A stretch of 64,000 bases of DNA from CBDFNN01 sp965250215 (GTDB lineage Bacteria > Bacteroidota > Rhodothermia > Rhodothermales > DATKEJ01): positions 2,232,001-2,296,000 of the forward strand of contig CBDFNN010000004.1 in NCBI GenBank assembly GCA_965250215.1, given 5' to 3'. The notes under the pieces are model-generated. The model was not told where the DNA came from and did not search any database. It saw nothing but the letters and a program-made list of their open reading frames with translations. Position 1 is the stretch's first letter. Each line of letters starts with the position of its first letter. Both the position numbers and the translations under genes were made by a program. Of the stretch, positions 17,737-26,587 are shown piece after piece.

Positions 17737-17767
17737 TTGCATGAGCCGATTGCTTTACCTACATTTG
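17737..17767 (+). promoter_or_regulatory. Bacteroidota-type promoter for tRNA-fMet
   Basis: TTG (17737-17739), 20 bases, then TACATTTG (17760-17767) match the Bacteroidota consensus TTG-N19-21-TAnnTTTG exactly at the -7 box. Predicted transcription starts just before the tRNA at 17781. The rpsF promoter has the same 20-base spacing. A sigma-70 reading (TTGCAT-N17-TACATT) is also possible. Confidence 0.7.
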
Positions 17768-17780
17768 GCTCCCCATACAT

Positions 17781-17852
17781 CGCGGGGTGGAGAAGTGGTA
17801 TCTCGTCGGGCTCATAACCCGAAGATCGCAAGTTCGAATCTTGCCCCCGCTA
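17781..17852 (+). tRNA. Initiator tRNA-fMet (anticodon CAT)
   Basis: A complete 72-nt cloverleaf with anticodon CAT at 17813-17815. The initiator marks are present: no pair at positions 1-72 (C and T), three G-C pairs at the bottom of the anticodon stem (GGG and CCC), and A11-T24 in the D stem. The acceptor stem GCGGGG/CCCCGC and T-arm GCAAG-TTCGAAT-CTTGC are perfect. The 3' CCA is not encoded (bases after A73 are CTA). It has its own promoter upstream and a strong terminator directly downstream. Confidence 0.97.
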
Positions 17853-17857
17853 CTAGA

Positions 17858-17888
17858 AGGCGATCTCATTTTGAGGTCGCCTTTTTTT
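17858..17888 (+). terminator. Strong intrinsic terminator after tRNA-fMet
   Basis: AGGCGATCTCA and TGAGGTCGCCT form an 11-bp stem with one G-U pair and a TTT loop (17858-17882), followed by a run of seven T. It begins five bases after the tRNA and ends 27 bp before the next start codon. The downstream VOC gene must therefore rely on readthrough or a promoter hidden in or after the hairpin. Confidence 0.9.
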
Positions 17889-17915
17889 GTATCATATCGA
17901 ATCAATACCAGCGAT

Positions 17916-18296
17916 ATGAAAATTGAGCACCTCGCCATCTGGACCTCCGATTTAGAAATGATGCGTGAGTTCTACGAGAACCATTTCCAAGCGATATCGG
18001 GCCCAATTTATCACAACAAATTAAGAGGTTTCAAGTCATATTTCCTCAGTTTTGAATCAGGCCCAAGAATCGAAATGATGAAAATCGATTCCATCACAAA
18101 AATGAGTTTGGAGCCGTTTATTGGCTTGGCTCATCTAGCGATTTCTTTAGGATCAAAAGAGGCTGTAGATTCAGTAACAGAGAAATTCAGGAGTAGTGGT
18201 ACTGAAATCTTAGGAGATCCAAGAACTACAGGGGATGGTTACTACGAAAGTCTTATTCTTGACCCTGAAGGAAATCAAATCGAATTAACTATATGA
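17916..18296 (+). CDS. VOC family (glyoxalase/dioxygenase fold) protein
   Basis: A 126-residue single VOC domain. It begins MKIEHLAIWTSDLEMMREFY with the paired beta-alpha-beta-beta-beta pattern; metal-ligand candidates are His5, Glu in RIEMM, His in LAHLAI and the terminal Glu in NQIEL. Many such proteins are glyoxalase-like lyases, but the substrate cannot be inferred. The frame stays open back through the tRNA, but only the ATG at 17916 gives a proper VOC N-terminus. Its stop overlaps the start of the S9 peptidase by 4 bp (ATGA), so the two are translationally coupled. Confidence 0.85.
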   Translation: MKIEHLAIWTSDLEMMREFYENHFQAISGPIYHNKLRGFKSYFLSFESGPRIEMMKIDSITKMSLEPFIGLAHLAISLGSKEAVDSVTEKFRSSGTEILGDPRTTGDGYYESLILDPEGNQIELTI

Positions 18297-20521
18297 AAAT
18301 CAAATCAGTTCTGCTTTCGACTTTCACAGTCGTCTTAATAATTGGGAATTCTGGGACGCTTGAGGCCCAAAGTCCCAATGTTAGCCTTGAAGATATTTTT
18401 GTTGAAGGGAAGTTTAGATCGGAACGATTTGGCCCCGCCCGATGGCTCTCAGATGGTGAAAGATATGCGACTTTAGAAAGGTCTTCTCAGGGTACTTCAA
18501 TCGTCGCTTATTCCGCAGATGGAGGTGACCGAGAGGAGCTGGTCTCTGCCAAAGAACTAACTCCCACAGGTGCTGAACGTGGATTAGGAATCGGCAACTA
18601 CATTTGGTCTAAGGACGAATCAAAAATTTTGATATTTACCAATACGCGAAGGGTGTGGCGAGCCAACACAAAAGGTGACTATTGGTATTTCAACCTTGAA
18701 ACCAAGGAGCTCAAGAAACTGGGTCAGGAATTCGAAGAGTCGACTCTGATGTTTGCTAAGTTTTCTCCCGATAACTCACGAGTCGCCTACGTTCAAAAGC
18801 ATAATCTTTTTGTCGAGGATTTGGATGATAGCCGCGTCAAACAGCTTACGAGTGATGGCTCTCGCACGATAATCAATGGGACCTTTGATTGGGTCTATGA
18901 GGAAGAGTTCTTCTTGAGGGACGGATTCCGATGGAGTCCGGATGGAAGCAAGATCGCTTTTTGGCAGCTTGATGCTAGTGGCATCAAAGACTTTCTGATG
19001 ATCAACAATACAGACTCTCTTTACAGTTTTGTCGTACCTGTTCAATATCCGAAGGCAGGTCAAACAAATTCAGCCTCCAAGGTCGGTGTTGTTTCCGCCA
19101 GCGGTGGAGATACGAAATGGTTTTCATTATCGGACGACGAAAGGAATCACTACGTGGCGCGAATGGATTGGGCCTCAGATTCGAAGGAGATCATCATACA
19201 GCATCTCAATAGAGCTCAAAACAGAAATGAAGTCATACTGGGCGACGTGGCTTCTGGATCACATCGGGTCGTCTATGTTGATGAAGACGACACTTGGCTA
19301 GATGTTGTTGACGATCTCATTTGGTCAACAGACGGACAAAGCTTTACCTGGGTGACCCAATCTGACGGTTGGAAGCACGTCTACAGAATTGATCGGAAAA
19401 GTGGAGATGCTAAGCTCTTGACTCCGGGTAATTATGACGTGATGTCCATTGTCGAATTGGATGAAGACCAGGGCCAGATGTATTTCATGGCTTCGCCAGA
19501 GAATGCGACTCAGCTTTATCTCTATCAGGTAGCTCTCGACGGAAAAGGCGAGAAGGTCAGAATTACTCCAAAAGCTCAGCCTGGATTTCATCGATATCAA
19601 ATATCAGCCGGTGGGAAGTTTGCTATCCATAACTACTCTTCCTTTGATCGAGTCCCGGTGACTGAGCTCATTAGTCTTCCTGATCACAAATTGATCCAGC
19701 AACTCGTCCTGAATGAGAGTCTTTCAGGAGAGGTCGCTCAACTTAAAAGGCCAGCAGTCAATTTTTTCCAGGTCAAACTGGAGGATGGCTCAATGATGGA
19801 TGGTTGGGAAATGCGTCCGCGTGACTTTGATCCAACAAATAAGTACCCGGTACTCTTTTATGTATACGGCGAGCCGTGGGGTCAAACAGCCGCAGACCGA
19901 TGGGGAGGGAGTCGATATTTGTGGCATCACCATCTCACAGAATTGGGATACATCGTAATGAGTGTGGACAATCGTGGGACACCGGTACCAAAAGGCAGGG
20001 CTTGGAGAAAGTCGGTCTATGGAGAAATCGGGACTCTAGCTTCAATTGATCAGGCTACTGCGGTAAATCATATCTCGGAGATATCATATGTGGACTCAAG
20101 CCGAATCGGAATCTGGGGTTGGAGTGGCGGAGGATCGATGACCTTGAATGCCTTGTTCAGATATCCCGAACTCTACAAGATGGGAATGTCAGTCGCACCT
20201 GTTCCAGATCAGAGGTATTATGACACCATTTACCAAGAGCGATATTCTGGCAATCCACACACCAACGCAGAAGGCTATAAGAATGGCAGCCCGATCACCT
20301 ATGCACAGAACTTGAAAGGGAAGCTCTTACTCGTTCATGGTACCGGTGATGACAACGTACATTATCAGGGCACCGAAGCATTGATCAATAAATTGATAGA
20401 GCACAATAAGCAGTTCGACTTCATGTCCTATCCTAATCGGTCACATGGAATCTTTGAAGGACGCGGAACGACTCTACATTTGTATACCATGCTCACCAAC
20501 TATGTAGCGGAAAATCTGTGA
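18293..20521 (+). CDS. Secreted dipeptidyl peptidase IV-like S9 peptidase
   Basis: A 742-residue exported peptidase with a signal peptide ending near LEAQ (about residue 26). The DPP-IV N-terminal propeller carries the dipeptide-anchoring motif DWVYEEEFFLRDGFRWSPDG (about 199-218). The S9 catalytic domain has GWSGGG (serine 611), aspartate 686 in HGTGDDNV and histidine 718 in RSHGIF. It should release N-terminal X-Pro or X-Ala dipeptides in the periplasm, feeding amino-acid uptake. The start codon overlaps the VOC stop. The SDR gene follows after 58 bp, so it may head a longer operon with the sugar transporter, though the functional link is not obvious. Confidence 0.93.
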   Translation: MKIKSVLLSTFTVVLIIGNSGTLEAQSPNVSLEDIFVEGKFRSERFGPARWLSDGERYATLERSSQGTSIVAYSADGGDREELVSAKELTPTGAERGLGIGNYIWSKDESKILIFTNTRRVWRANTKGDYWYFNLETKELKKLGQEFEESTLMFAKFSPDNSRVAYVQKHNLFVEDLDDSRVKQLTSDGSRTIINGTFDWVYEEEFFLRDGFRWSPDGSKIAFWQLDASGIKDFLMINNTDSLYSFVVPVQYPKAGQTNSASKVGVVSASGGDTKWFSLSDDERNHYVARMDWASDSKEIIIQHLNRAQNRNEVILGDVASGSHRVVYVDEDDTWLDVVDDLIWSTDGQSFTWVTQSDGWKHVYRIDRKSGDAKLLTPGNYDVMSIVELDEDQGQMYFMASPENATQLYLYQVALDGKGEKVRITPKAQPGFHRYQISAGGKFAIHNYSSFDRVPVTELISLPDHKLIQQLVLNESLSGEVAQLKRPAVNFFQVKLEDGSMMDGWEMRPRDFDPTNKYPVLFYVYGEPWGQTAADRWGGSRYLWHHHLTELGYIVMSVDNRGTPVPKGRAWRKSVYGEIGTLASIDQATAVNHISEISYVDSSRIGIWGWSGGGSMTLNALFRYPELYKMGMSVAPVPDQRYYDTIYQERYSGNPHTNAEGYKNGSPITYAQNLKGKLLLVHGTGDDNVHYQGTEALINKLIEHNKQFDFMSYPNRSHGIFEGRGTTLHLYTMLTNYVAENL

Positions 20522-20579
20522 TAGTTAATGCCACAGATATTAGCATGCTTACTCTGCAATAAATCCAGATCTTGACAAA

Positions 20580-21353
20580 ATGAGTCCGAATTCAGAGTCA
20601 CTCTTTACCCTGGAAGGTCGTACGGCCTTGATCACAGGAAGTACAAAAGGTCTTGGCAAAACCATGGCTTTCGCTCTTGGAAGAGCCGGCGCGAAAGTAG
20701 CACTGAACTATTTTCATGACTCGGAAAAAGCTGAGGAAACCCTCACAGAATTCAAAGCGCTAGGTCTTGTCGGGATGGTCTATCAGGCAGACGTGACAGA
20801 TGAAACTGAAGTTAATGCTTTGGTAAAGAAAGTCGAGGCAGATTTAGGTGGAGTCGATATTCTAGTTCTCAATGCCACACCAGATCAACCTCACAAAGCT
20901 ATCGAGGATTACGACTGGGAATTCTATCAGAGTATGTTGGACTTCTTTATTAAGAGTCCTTTCCTTTTGACACGAGGGGTCTTAGCTCACATGAAGGCAC
21001 AGAAATGGGGTAGGATAATCAATATCGGATCCGAAGTATTTCATCTAGGCGTTCCCAATTTCAGTGCCTATGTTGCTGCAAAAGGTGGTCAGAATGGTTG
21101 GTCAAGGAGCATGTCTCGTGAGTTGATACCCTTCGGGATCAATGTAAATATGATTTCACCTGGCTGGATTCCTGTTGAGCGACACGTCAAAGATCCGCAA
21201 TCTGTAAAGGACCAATACTTAAGGGAAGTGCCTGCCGGTCGGTGGGGCTTTCCTCAGGATCTGGAGGGAGTGATTACCTTCTTGGCAAGTGAGTCATCGT
21301 CTTTTATTGTTGGTCAAAATATTCACGTAAATGGCGGCATGACCGTCTTTTAA
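20580..21353 (+). CDS. Short-chain dehydrogenase/reductase (SDR)
   Basis: A classical 257-residue SDR. Cofactor motif TGSTKGLG is at 19-26, catalytic serine 151 (NIGSE), tyrosine 164 and lysine 168 (YVAAK), and an end typical of the family (VGQNIHVNGGM). It oxidises or reduces an alcohol or ketone with NAD(P)(H). FabG-like activity is possible. Placement 8 bp upstream of an RbsB-type binding protein and its ABC transporter instead suggests a sugar or polyol dehydrogenase acting on the imported substrate; that is inference from context. The substrate is unknown. Confidence 0.88.
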   Translation: MSPNSESLFTLEGRTALITGSTKGLGKTMAFALGRAGAKVALNYFHDSEKAEETLTEFKALGLVGMVYQADVTDETEVNALVKKVEADLGGVDILVLNATPDQPHKAIEDYDWEFYQSMLDFFIKSPFLLTRGVLAHMKAQKWGRIINIGSEVFHLGVPNFSAYVAAKGGQNGWSRSMSRELIPFGINVNMISPGWIPVERHVKDPQSVKDQYLREVPAGRWGFPQDLEGVITFLASESSSFIVGQNIHVNGGMTVF

Positions 21354-21361
21354 AGAGTGCT

Positions 21362-22375
21362 ATGAAAAAGCTAATAATCCTTTTATCGAGTTTCGCAATA
21401 TTCGCCTGCGCAGACAAGTCGGCGGAAGTTCAAGGCGACTCAGACACGGTATCTTTAGCCTTCGTTTCCAATGGGGTGAATCCATTTTGGGACATGGCTG
21501 CAAAAGGTGTCAAAGACGCTTCAGAAGAATTCAATGCGACGACCGAGGTCTTACTTCCCCCTGAAGGAATAACGGACCAAAAGAGAATGATAGAGGCAGC
21601 TCTGACAAAGGGCGTTCAGGGCATAGCGATGAGTCCGATTGATGCCGTTAATCAGGAATCGTTTATTAATGAAGTTGCCGCCATTACGCCTCTCATTACG
21701 CAAGACTCTGATGCGCCCAACACAAACCGTCTTTGCTTCATCGGTATGAATAACTATCTAGCAGGACGTGCAGCGGGGAAGATGATTAAAGAAGTTGCGC
21801 CAGAGGGTGGAGAAGTGATGATGTTTGTTGGTCGACTTGAGCAGCTCAATTCTCAGCAGAGGCGTCAAGGAGTCATTGATGAACTATTCGATAGGCCTGA
21901 ACAGGCTTTGCTATCTATGTCATTCGATCCTAATGACGGTGCCATAGTCGGATCCAATTACACAATTCTCGACACACGGACAGACAATTTCGATTACTCT
22001 CGAGCGAAATCAAATGCTGAAGATGCAATCACTGCCTATCCAAATCTGAAAGTGATGGTAGGATTATTCGTTTACAATACTCCCAGCAATCTTGGTGCAT
22101 TGCGCGAGGCGGATAAGCTTGGAGAAGTCAAATTGGTGAGCTTTGATGAGGCCGATGAAACATTGCAAGGAATACTAGACGGACATGTCCAAGGTACCAT
22201 CAGCCAGCAACCCTATCAGTATGGATACGAATCTGTCCGAATTCTCAGTGCACTGGCAAGGGGTGACAACTCGGTTCTGCCTGAGAGCGGCTTTCTTGAG
22301 GTTCCTATTATAGAAGTGCGAAAGGAAAACGCACAGACTTTCTGGGACGAAGTCAAAGCACTTCAGACAAAATAA
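21362..22375 (+). CDS. Sugar ABC transporter substrate-binding lipoprotein (RbsB-like)
   Basis: A 337-residue binding protein of the periplasmic-binding-protein 4 type (ribose/galactose class). The signal MKKLIILLSSFAIFAC places the lipid anchor on cysteine 16. The mature part starts in the usual way with SLAFVSNGVNPFWDMAAKGVKDA and continues with an IEAALTKGVQGIAMSPID segment. It captures a monosaccharide or similar ligand for the ATPase and permease encoded next. It overlaps the ATPase gene by one base. Only ATPase and permease follow, so this is a complete three-component importer. Ligand specificity cannot be read. Confidence 0.9.
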   Translation: MKKLIILLSSFAIFACADKSAEVQGDSDTVSLAFVSNGVNPFWDMAAKGVKDASEEFNATTEVLLPPEGITDQKRMIEAALTKGVQGIAMSPIDAVNQESFINEVAAITPLITQDSDAPNTNRLCFIGMNNYLAGRAAGKMIKEVAPEGGEVMMFVGRLEQLNSQQRRQGVIDELFDRPEQALLSMSFDPNDGAIVGSNYTILDTRTDNFDYSRAKSNAEDAITAYPNLKVMVGLFVYNTPSNLGALREADKLGEVKLVSFDEADETLQGILDGHVQGTISQQPYQYGYESVRILSALARGDNSVLPESGFLEVPIIEVRKENAQTFWDEVKALQTK

Positions 22376-23868
22376 TGTCTGAACTCATTCGAGCCCTTGA
22401 TTTATCTAAAAGCTATCCCGGAGTAAAGGCTCTGGACCAAGTATCCGTAAGCGTAAACACTGGAGAGATCCTGGCTATCGTTGGAGAAAACGGCGCGGGA
22501 AAATCTACTCTCATGAAGATCCTAGCTGGTCTTGTTCGCGCCGATGAAGGATCCATCTTTTTTGAAGGCGAACCCTGTGAAATGCTAAATGCGAGGGATG
22601 CACTGGATCGAGGGATTGCGCTCATACATCAGGAGCTTAATCTTGCTCCAGATCTCTCGGTTGCTGAAAATATATTTTTGGGTCATGAACCGATGAAGGG
22701 AGTCTTCATTCGCCGTAAAGAAATGCTAAGCCAATCTAAAATACTTCTGGAGAAGGTCGGCTTGACTGTAGAACCCGATCACAAAGTCGCAGAACTAACG
22801 ATCGGAAAACAGCAGCTAGTTGAGATAGCGAAGGCTCTTTCATACGAGGCCAAACTGCTCATCTTTGATGAACCAAGTTCAAGTCTATCGCAGCAAGAAA
22901 CGGATTTGTTGCTACTCTTAATTCAAGAATTGAAGGCCCGAGGAATCGGGATAGTCTATATCTCTCATAGGCTGAAAGAGGTAGAAGCAATTGCAGATCG
23001 GGTAGTCGTCCTTAAGGATGGTCAGTATCAGGGAGAAGTTGAGAGGAAAGATATCAGCAAAGAGCGCTTGGTTGCCATGATGGTTGGACGAGATATTTCC
23101 TTTGAAGAACGTGACGGAGAAGATATTGGTGTTGAATTGATTGAACTAAAGGAAGTATCTACTAAAGAATATCCTAGTGGCCAGATATCGCTTCAAATCA
23201 AGCGTGGGGAGATTGTAGGAATCGCGGGACTCGTAGGAGCGGGGCGAACAAGTCTCCTCGAAGCCATGTTTGGTCTCGATCCATTTCTACAAGGTCAAGT
23301 GATCTTCAATGGAAAATCCGTGGTTCTAAGAAGCACAAAGCAAGCTTTGGACCTTGGAATCGGCCTAGTGCCAGAGGATCGTAAGCAAAATGGCCTTTTT
23401 CTTACGAAAACAATTGCTGAAAATGTGGTCATTACTAGTTTGGCAAAGGATTCAAGCTTGAGTTTACTCGATAATAAGAATCAAAGTACCCTGGCTAAGA
23501 GGGCGATAGATAATTTTTCTATTGCCTGTCGGTCTGAAAATGATCTGTCTAATACGCTCTCTGGCGGTAATCAACAAAAAATCGTCCTAGCCAAATGGAT
23601 TGAATTGAATCCAGCACTTCTTCTTTTAGATGAGCCGACTAGGGGAGTAGATGTAGGTGCCAAACAGGAGATATATGAGCTTCTTAGAATTCAAGCTTCA
23701 AAAGGTACAGGTATACTGTTCGCTTCCAGCGATCTTGAGGAAATTTTGCGATTCTCTGACAGGGTTCTTGTAATGCGCCAAGGTAATATGGTAGGTGATT
23801 TGAGATCGGACGAGATTAGCGAGGAGTCCATAATGTCTCTTGCTACCGGGACTGGTAAAGCAGCATGA
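22375..23868 (+). CDS. Sugar ABC transporter ATPase with two nucleotide-binding domains (RbsA-like)
   Basis: A 497-residue fused ATPase. The first domain has Walker A GENGAGKST (37-45), signature LTIGKQQLVEIAK and Walker B LLIFDEPSS. The second has the degenerate Walker A GLVGAGRTS usual in this family, signature LSGGNQQK and Walker B LLLLDEPTRGVD. It energises uptake of the sugar bound by the preceding lipoprotein. It overlaps the binding-protein gene by 1 bp and the permease by 4 bp. It resembles RbsA, XylG and MglA; I do not assign a sugar. Confidence 0.95.
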   Translation: MSELIRALDLSKSYPGVKALDQVSVSVNTGEILAIVGENGAGKSTLMKILAGLVRADEGSIFFEGEPCEMLNARDALDRGIALIHQELNLAPDLSVAENIFLGHEPMKGVFIRRKEMLSQSKILLEKVGLTVEPDHKVAELTIGKQQLVEIAKALSYEAKLLIFDEPSSSLSQQETDLLLLLIQELKARGIGIVYISHRLKEVEAIADRVVVLKDGQYQGEVERKDISKERLVAMMVGRDISFEERDGEDIGVELIELKEVSTKEYPSGQISLQIKRGEIVGIAGLVGAGRTSLLEAMFGLDPFLQGQVIFNGKSVVLRSTKQALDLGIGLVPEDRKQNGLFLTKTIAENVVITSLAKDSSLSLLDNKNQSTLAKRAIDNFSIACRSENDLSNTLSGGNQQKIVLAKWIELNPALLLLDEPTRGVDVGAKQEIYELLRIQASKGTGILFASSDLEEILRFSDRVLVMRQGNMVGDLRSDEISEESIMSLATGTGKAA

Positions 23869-24818
23869 AAAAAATACTTGGCATATTAGGTCTGTTAGTA
23901 TTTGTCGTCGCGACAACGGCCTTTCTAGAGCCGAAATTCTTTAATGCTTACAATATCCAAAACACCATTCGATGGACCTCGCTCTTTGGAATTCTTAGTA
24001 TTGGAGCTGCTTTCGTAATAATGACCAGTGGAATCGATCTGTCTAGTGGTTCCGTTGTCGGGCTCACTGGTGCAAGTTTAGCACTAATGCTTGGCGGAGG
24101 ATCTTGGAGCATTGGGGGTGCGCTTTTCGTCATTCTATTGATGTCCTTGTTCATCGGACTTTTCCATGGCCTCCTCATTACCAAGCTTCGTCTCCAACCC
24201 TTTATTGTGACTCTTTGCGGACTTCTTTTCTATCGTGGGCTTGCTAGATTTGTGACTGAAGATCAAAGCCAAGGCTTTGGTACCGATTTCGATGGATTAC
24301 GAAGTCTGGCCATAGGTAAGATCCCGATCAGTGATTCATTTTCTCTTCCTGTTCCATTTCTTATTCTAGTCGTAGTTGGGATAACGGCGTCGATCTTTCT
24401 GAATCGAACCAATTATGGGCGATACATTTTGGCTGTCGGAAGCAATGAAAATGCCGCCCGATACTCAGGAATCAATGTCGACAGGGTCAAAATTGTCGCT
24501 TACGTGATTTCGGCTTTTTTGGCAGGACTTGCTGGAGTACTTTTTTCGCTTGACGTCAACTCGGTCCAACCTGTTGCCTTTGGGAATTTCTACGAGCTCT
24601 ACGCCATTGCTGCGGCAGTTCTCGGGGGATGTAGCCTTCGAGGTGGCGAGGGATCGATACTGGGGGTTATCATCGCTGCGGCGGTCCTGCGGGTTCTCTA
24701 CAACGCTATCAACATTCTCGGCATTCCTACGAGGTTGGAATTCGCCGTCATTGGGGCTGTCATATTGATTGGTGTGGCGGTCGATGAAATGGTTCGGCGT
24801 AGAATGTCAAAGAGTTAG
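23865..24818 (+). CDS. Sugar ABC transporter permease (RbsC-like)
   Basis: A 317-residue inner-membrane permease with roughly eight to ten hydrophobic segments. It shows family phrases MTSGIDLSSGSVVGLTGA and LGGCSLRGGEGSILGVIIAA. It forms the channel of the sugar importer and starts within the end of the ATPase gene (ATGA overlap). A GGGCCA/TGGCCC hairpin lies 38 bp after its stop. This completes the RbsB-RbsA-RbsC-type operon. Confidence 0.94.
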   Translation: MKKILGILGLLVFVVATTAFLEPKFFNAYNIQNTIRWTSLFGILSIGAAFVIMTSGIDLSSGSVVGLTGASLALMLGGGSWSIGGALFVILLMSLFIGLFHGLLITKLRLQPFIVTLCGLLFYRGLARFVTEDQSQGFGTDFDGLRSLAIGKIPISDSFSLPVPFLILVVVGITASIFLNRTNYGRYILAVGSNENAARYSGINVDRVKIVAYVISAFLAGLAGVLFSLDVNSVQPVAFGNFYELYAIAAAVLGGCSLRGGEGSILGVIIAAAVLRVLYNAINILGIPTRLEFAVIGAVILIGVAVDEMVRRRMSKS

Positions 24819-24856
24819 GGATTTCCAGCTCTTGGCGAAGCTTACTCGATATTGAA

Positions 24857-24876
24857 GGGCCACAATAGCTTGGCCC
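24857..24876 (+). terminator. Hairpin after the sugar transporter operon
   Basis: GGGCCA (24857-24862) and TGGCCC (24871-24876) form a perfect 6-bp stem with an 8-nt loop, between the permease and eno. There is no U-tract, so it may be a weak or factor-dependent terminator or an mRNA-stabilising hairpin. Confidence 0.35.
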
Positions 24877-24994
24877 AAATGAGTTTCATTCGACAACCCT
24901 AGCTGTTTCGTCTCTTCCTAATTATTTCGCTTGTCTATTTTATAATTCCGAGGGAAATTAACTGGATTAACTAACCTAAACCCACATTTACTAA

Positions 24995-26278
24995 ATGAGC
25001 ATTATTTCTGAAATTCGCGGCCGGCAAATTCTTGACAGTAGGGGAAATCCTACCGTGGAGGTAGATGTTCATACCGTAAATGGTCACCTTGGACGTGCAG
25101 CTGTTCCGAGCGGAGCTTCGACAGGAGAATATGAAGCTGTTGAGTTGAGAGACGGTGACAAAGAAGTCTACATGGGCAAAGGCGTCATGAAAGCCGTCAA
25201 CAATATCAATTCTGAGATTGCAACACACTTGCTGTCACATTCGGTATTTGATCAGGTAGGCATTGACCATGCTATGATTGAGCTTGACGGTACCCCAAAT
25301 AAAGGTCGTCTTGGAGCAAATGCTCTACTTGGTGTCTCGCTTGCCGTTTCTAGAGCGGCTGCCGCCGAAATGCAGATGCCATATTTCAAATATTTAGGAG
25401 GCGTGAACGCGCGGACGCTTCCCGTTCCGATGATGAATATTATCAACGGCGGTCAGCATGCAGACAATAGCGTTGACATGCAAGAGTTTATGGTTATGCC
25501 CACAGGAGCATCGACCTTCGCTGAATCACTTCAAATGGGTGTAGCAACTTTCCATCATCTGAAAGCCGTTTTGAAGAAGAAGGGCTATCAAACAGCCGTA
25601 GGAGACGAGGGCGGATTTGCGCCTAACCTTCGATCCAATGAAGAGGCCATTGAAGTCATTCTAGAGGCGATTACCAAAGCTGGATATACGGCTGGAAAGG
25701 ACATGTATATCGCTCTTGACCCCGCGGTAAGCGAAATGGTGCAAGATGGTCATTATGTATTCTGGAAGAGCGCCCCAGACAAAAAGCTCAATAGCGAAGA
25801 AATGGTTGCATTCTGGAAGAGCTGGGTTGATCAATACCCAATTATTTCAATTGAGGACGGAATGGGTGAGAATGATTGGGATGGGTGGAAGTTATTGAAT
25901 GACACTGTCGGCGACAGAGTTCAACTAGTTGGAGACGACTTGTTTGTTACAAATAGCGAAAGACTTGGAAAGGGAATTCAGATGGGTGCGGCCAACTCAA
26001 TCCTCATAAAATTAAACCAGATTGGGACTTTGACGGAGACTCTGAATGCAATTGAATTGGCGCATCGCCACAAATACACCTGCGTTATCAGTCATCGATC
26101 AGGTGAAACCGCAGATTCGACAATTGCAGACCTGGCCGTTGCAACCAATGCAGGCCAGATCAAAACTGGATCAGCAAGTCGAAGTGATAGACTTGCGAAG
26201 TACAATCAACTGTTAAGGATTGAAGAGCAACTGGGAAGCAGCGCGTTTTTTCCAGGAATGAGCACTTTCAAGATCTAA
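24995..26278 (+). CDS. eno: Enolase (phosphopyruvate hydratase)
   Basis: Glycolytic enzyme interconverting 2-phosphoglycerate and phosphoenolpyruvate. At 427 residues it is normal. It has SGASTGEYEAVELRDGD near the N-terminus, catalytic region VGDEGGFAPN, metal ligands in ALDPAVSEM, SIEDGM and VGDDLFVTN, and the signature LIKLNQIGTLTET. The A/T-rich leader before the ATG has no Shine-Dalgarno sequence. The ftsB/divIC gene follows after 6 bp, a common bacterial arrangement. Certain. Confidence 0.99.
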   Translation: MSIISEIRGRQILDSRGNPTVEVDVHTVNGHLGRAAVPSGASTGEYEAVELRDGDKEVYMGKGVMKAVNNINSEIATHLLSHSVFDQVGIDHAMIELDGTPNKGRLGANALLGVSLAVSRAAAAEMQMPYFKYLGGVNARTLPVPMMNIINGGQHADNSVDMQEFMVMPTGASTFAESLQMGVATFHHLKAVLKKKGYQTAVGDEGGFAPNLRSNEEAIEVILEAITKAGYTAGKDMYIALDPAVSEMVQDGHYVFWKSAPDKKLNSEEMVAFWKSWVDQYPIISIEDGMGENDWDGWKLLNDTVGDRVQLVGDDLFVTNSERLGKGIQMGAANSILIKLNQIGTLTETLNAIELAHRHKYTCVISHRSGETADSTIADLAVATNAGQIKTGSASRSDRLAKYNQLLRIEEQLGSSAFFPGMSTFKI

Positions 26279-26284
26279 GCCCAA

Positions 26285-26587
26285 ATGTTGTCAGATTCTC
26301 CGAAGCGTTCTCTAAAAGGCTACATCTTAGCCCTTGTTCTACTTTCATTGCTAGTTTGGGTAGCTTTTTTCGACAGCCATAGTGTTGTTGGAAGGTATCG
26401 ATGGTCAAGCGAGCTAGAAGAGTTGAAAAAGGAGAACGCGGAGCTGACGCGGCAGAATAGAGAACTTCAGGAACAGCTCGATACACCGGTTTCTGACGAA
26501 GACATCGAGACTATCGCCAGAACACAATATGGGATGTCGAAAGAAGGCGAGGTCGTTTATAAAGTCGAAAAAAAGGACGATAATTGA
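26285..26587 (+). CDS. ftsB: Septum formation initiator, FtsB/DivIC family
   Basis: A small bitopic cell-division protein of 100 residues. It has a short cytoplasmic N-terminus, one membrane span (about 12-29, YILALVLLSLLVWVAFF), then a coiled coil (about 40-67, SSELEELKKENAELTRQNRELQ) and a C-terminal segment (ARTQYGMSKEGEVVYKV) matching the family end. It bridges FtsL and FtsQ in the divisome. Its place directly after eno is typical. The next gene starts within its stop codon (TTGA overlap). FtsB and DivIC names are interchangeable at this level. Confidence 0.9.
   Translation: MLSDSPKRSLKGYILALVLLSLLVWVAFFDSHSVVGRYRWSSELEELKKENAELTRQNRELQEQLDTPVSDEDIETIARTQYGMSKEGEVVYKVEKKDDN

Noticed and set aside
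17726..17926. Reading frames running through the tRNA-fMet gene
   Set aside because: The cloverleaf, promoter and terminator explain this segment; the only real protein start nearby is the VOC ATG at 17916.
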